A DNA stretch of 8,165 nt. Source: Flavobacteriaceae bacterium TMED68 (GTDB taxonomy: Bacteria; Bacteroidota; Bacteroidia; Flavobacteriales; Flavobacteriaceae). A model generated the notes under the pieces. That model was not told the origin of the DNA and ran no database searches. It was given only the letters and a program-made list of their open reading frames with translations. Shown here piece by piece: positions 7,075 through 8,165 of this stretch. The position numbers were made by a program, and so were the translations under genes. Within the stretch, counting starts at the first letter, position 1. Each line of letters begins with the position of its first letter. The DNA is taken from NCBI GenBank assembly GCA_002167525.1, contig NHDV01000015.1, positions 1 to 8,165 on the forward strand. The letters are read 5' to 3'.

Positions 7075-7106
7075 CTTGGTGTAAAAAAAACTTTCATATA
7101 AATTTG
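7075..7106 (+). promoter_or_regulatory. Promoter of the tRNA-Gln gene
   Basis: CTTG at 7075-7078 (-33 region), a 20-nt spacer, and TAAATTTG at 7099-7106 form the best Bacteroidetes-type promoter in the window. The -7 motif ends 9 nt before the mature tRNA 5' end, so transcription should start only a few bases upstream of the tRNA. Confidence 0.65.
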
Positions 7107-7115
7107 CAGCTCAAT

Positions 7116-7188
7116 TGGCCTATGGTGTAACTGGTAACACGTCTGATTTTGGTTCAGAAGAGTCTAGGTTCGAGCCCTAGTAGGCCAA
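7116..7188 (+). tRNA. tRNA-Gln, anticodon TTG
   Basis: A full cloverleaf can be drawn. The acceptor stem is TGGCCTA (7116-7122) with TAGGCCA (7181-7187) and discriminator A7188. The D stem is GTG/CAC (7125-7127, 7138-7140). The anticodon stem is TCTGA/TCAGA (7142-7146, 7154-7158) around the loop TTTTGGT, with anticodon TTG at 7149-7151, which reads CAA and, by wobble, CAG. The T stem is CTAGG/CCTAG (7164-7168, 7176-7180) with loop TTCGAGC. The acceptor begins with the weak U1-A72 pair typical of bacterial tRNA-Gln. The 3' CCA is not encoded, so it must be added by the CCA-adding enzyme. It is divergent from the GT117 gene and convergent with the amidohydrolase gene. Confidence 0.97.
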
Positions 7189-7271
7189 CTACTTTTAGTT
7201 CATCTACATTTTTATTTAAAATAATAGAAGGCCTTAGAAATCAAATGTTATTTTCTTTGTTATAACTTTTT

Positions 7272-8165
7272 TTAGTTTTTTATTGAATCTAAATATTTTC
7301 TATTCATAAAAAAACCATCTTTTATAACGGCACTTATTTTCCTTGTGTTCCTAATATCAATCAAAGGATTCTGATCTAAAATTACAAGGTCAGCAATATA
7401 ATTTGGTTTTATCCTTCCCAGGGAATCCTGAAGATTGAAATATTTTGATGGATTTATGGTAGCTGCCTTTAAAGCCTCCAAATTATTTAGGCCAGAGTTG
7501 GTTAATTCTTCAATTTCATGATGTAAACTTAACCCGGGAACTAAAAAGTTTATTGGAGTGTCTGTTCCTGCCATAAATGTAATTCCATTTTTGTGCATAT
7601 AATCCACCATACTAGATTGCCATTTTGTAAAATCAATTCTTTCTTTATCTAATTTATCGTCTTCAGAACTTATTTCTTTTTCCCAATTATTTTTAATGTT
7701 TACTGGGAGTAAATTTAAATCATTAATATATTCATCAGACTTATAAATTTTATATGCTGAATTCTTATAAAGTTTCAGAGTGGGAATTTGCCAGGTATCA
7801 TTTTTCGCCAGAATATCTACAACATTTTTAATTTTTGAAGAATCAAGGTTATAAATAGACCTCATGCGTTGTTTATTATGCAATAAGGACCTGAGACTGG
7901 CACCCCTTAAGGCAGATTTATTTTTTAAAATTACTTTTCTTTCTTTTAAAAGATCATTGGTCATTTTAGTCATTGAAAGTTCAATATTTCTAAAATGTTC
8001 TATACTATTTAAACCAGAGTTAGATGCAATTTCTACATTTATGCTAAGAGGCACATGACCCGTAAGTTTTAAATTATTTTTTTTAGCTAACTCTGTTAGA
8101 AGCGCGAATTGTGATGGACTTAACATTTCATATGCTTTGAGAAAATCAACTTTATTTTCAATTAG
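7272..8165 (-). CDS. Amidohydrolase family protein, C-terminal part (start outside window)
   Basis: The frame is open to the right edge, giving 297 visible residues; the N-terminus with the HxH metal motif and any signal peptide is outside. The in-frame ATG at 8126-8124 is not the start, because family-like sequence continues upstream: VDFLKAYE (visible residues 6-13) looks like the conserved segment whose Lys (residue 10) is carboxylated and bridges the two metals. Next come His37 in LTGHVP, His57 in GLNSIEHF and Asp202 in MAGTDTP, matching the remaining metal ligands and general base of imidazolonepropionase-like amidohydrolases. The C-terminus (LGRIKPNYIADLVILDQNPLIDI, then ISAVIKDG) is the usual composite beta-domain. 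The enzyme probably hydrolyses a C-N bond in a cyclic amide or dipeptide; the substrate cannot be told. Flavobacterial relatives are often exported. The gene converges on tRNA-Gln with an 83-bp spacer that holds nothing clear. Confidence 0.88.
   Translation of the reverse strand, partial: LIENKVDFLKAYEMLSPSQFALLTELAKKNNLKLTGHVPLSINVEIASNSGLNSIEHFRNIELSMTKMTNDLLKERKVILKNKSALRGASLRSLLHNKQRMRSIYNLDSSKIKNVVDILAKNDTWQIPTLKLYKNSAYKIYKSDEYINDLNLLPVNIKNNWEKEISSEDDKLDKERIDFTKWQSSMVDYMHKNGITFMAGTDTPINFLVPGLSLHHEIEELTNSGLNNLEALKAATINPSKYFNLQDSLGRIKPNYIADLVILDQNPLIDIRNTRKISAVIKDGFFMNRKYLDSIKN

Noticed and set aside
7116..7271. tRNA gene as an integration site for a mobile element
   Set aside because: No direct repeat of the tRNA 3' end, no integrase and no phage or plasmid genes are visible; the neighbour is an ordinary metabolic enzyme gene.
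7247..7273. Terminator after tRNA-Gln: GTTA (7247-7250) and TAAC (7263-7266) followed by seven T
   Set aside because: The stem is only 4 bp and mostly A-T, with a 12-nt loop, so it is too weak to call. A 5-bp AACTA/TAGTT hairpin at 7187-7200 is equally weak and overlaps the tRNA 3' end.
7864..8058. A 64-codon plus-strand frame opposite the amidohydrolase gene
   Set aside because: It is antisense to conserved amidohydrolase sequence with its metal-site residues; most likely a shadow.

Overview
The window looks like chromosomal DNA of a member of the Bacteroidetes, most likely a flavobacterium. The base composition is AT-rich. Four intergenic spacers carry the Bacteroidetes sigma-A -7 motif TAnnTTTG. 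The lipoprotein signal is followed by a Ser-Glu-Glu-Glu stretch resembling the surface-export signal of this phylum, and the 1182-residue GT117/DUF2723 membrane protein is a typical Bacteroidetes protein. The taxonomic call rests on these features and on family recognition, not on a database search.

Layout from left to right. A lipoprotein gene on the minus strand runs off the left edge (1-355). A 158-bp divergent spacer with candidate promoters for both sides leads to three plus-strand genes: a dGTPase (dgt, 514-1833), a polytopic membrane metallophosphoesterase (1884-3110) and a small thioredoxin-fold protein that has lost its CXXC cysteines (3147-3446). Spacers of 50 and 36 bp separate these three, and each contains its own -7 motif, so they may be an operon, separate units or both. 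The thioredoxin-like gene ends only 3 bp from the end of a long convergent gene encoding a DUF2723/GT117 protein, a predicted protein O-mannosyltransferase (3450-6998, minus). A tRNA-Gln(UUG) gene with a good promoter is divergent from it (7116-7188, plus). The right end holds the 3' part of an amidohydrolase gene (7272-8165, minus), whose start lies outside the window.

The genes do not form one obvious pathway. dgt belongs to nucleotide-pool control and the tRNA to translation. The lipoprotein, metallophosphoesterase, GT117 protein and probably the amidohydrolase act in or outside the cell envelope. No CRISPR array, insertion sequence, phage gene, toxin-antitoxin pair or recognised defence system is visible, and no gene-free stretch exceeds 300 bp.

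I found no clear new system. The most interesting points are an internal twin-arginine-like motif before the fourth membrane segment of the metallophosphoesterase, the cysteine-less thioredoxin fold, and a duplicated helical module at the C-terminus of the GT117 protein.
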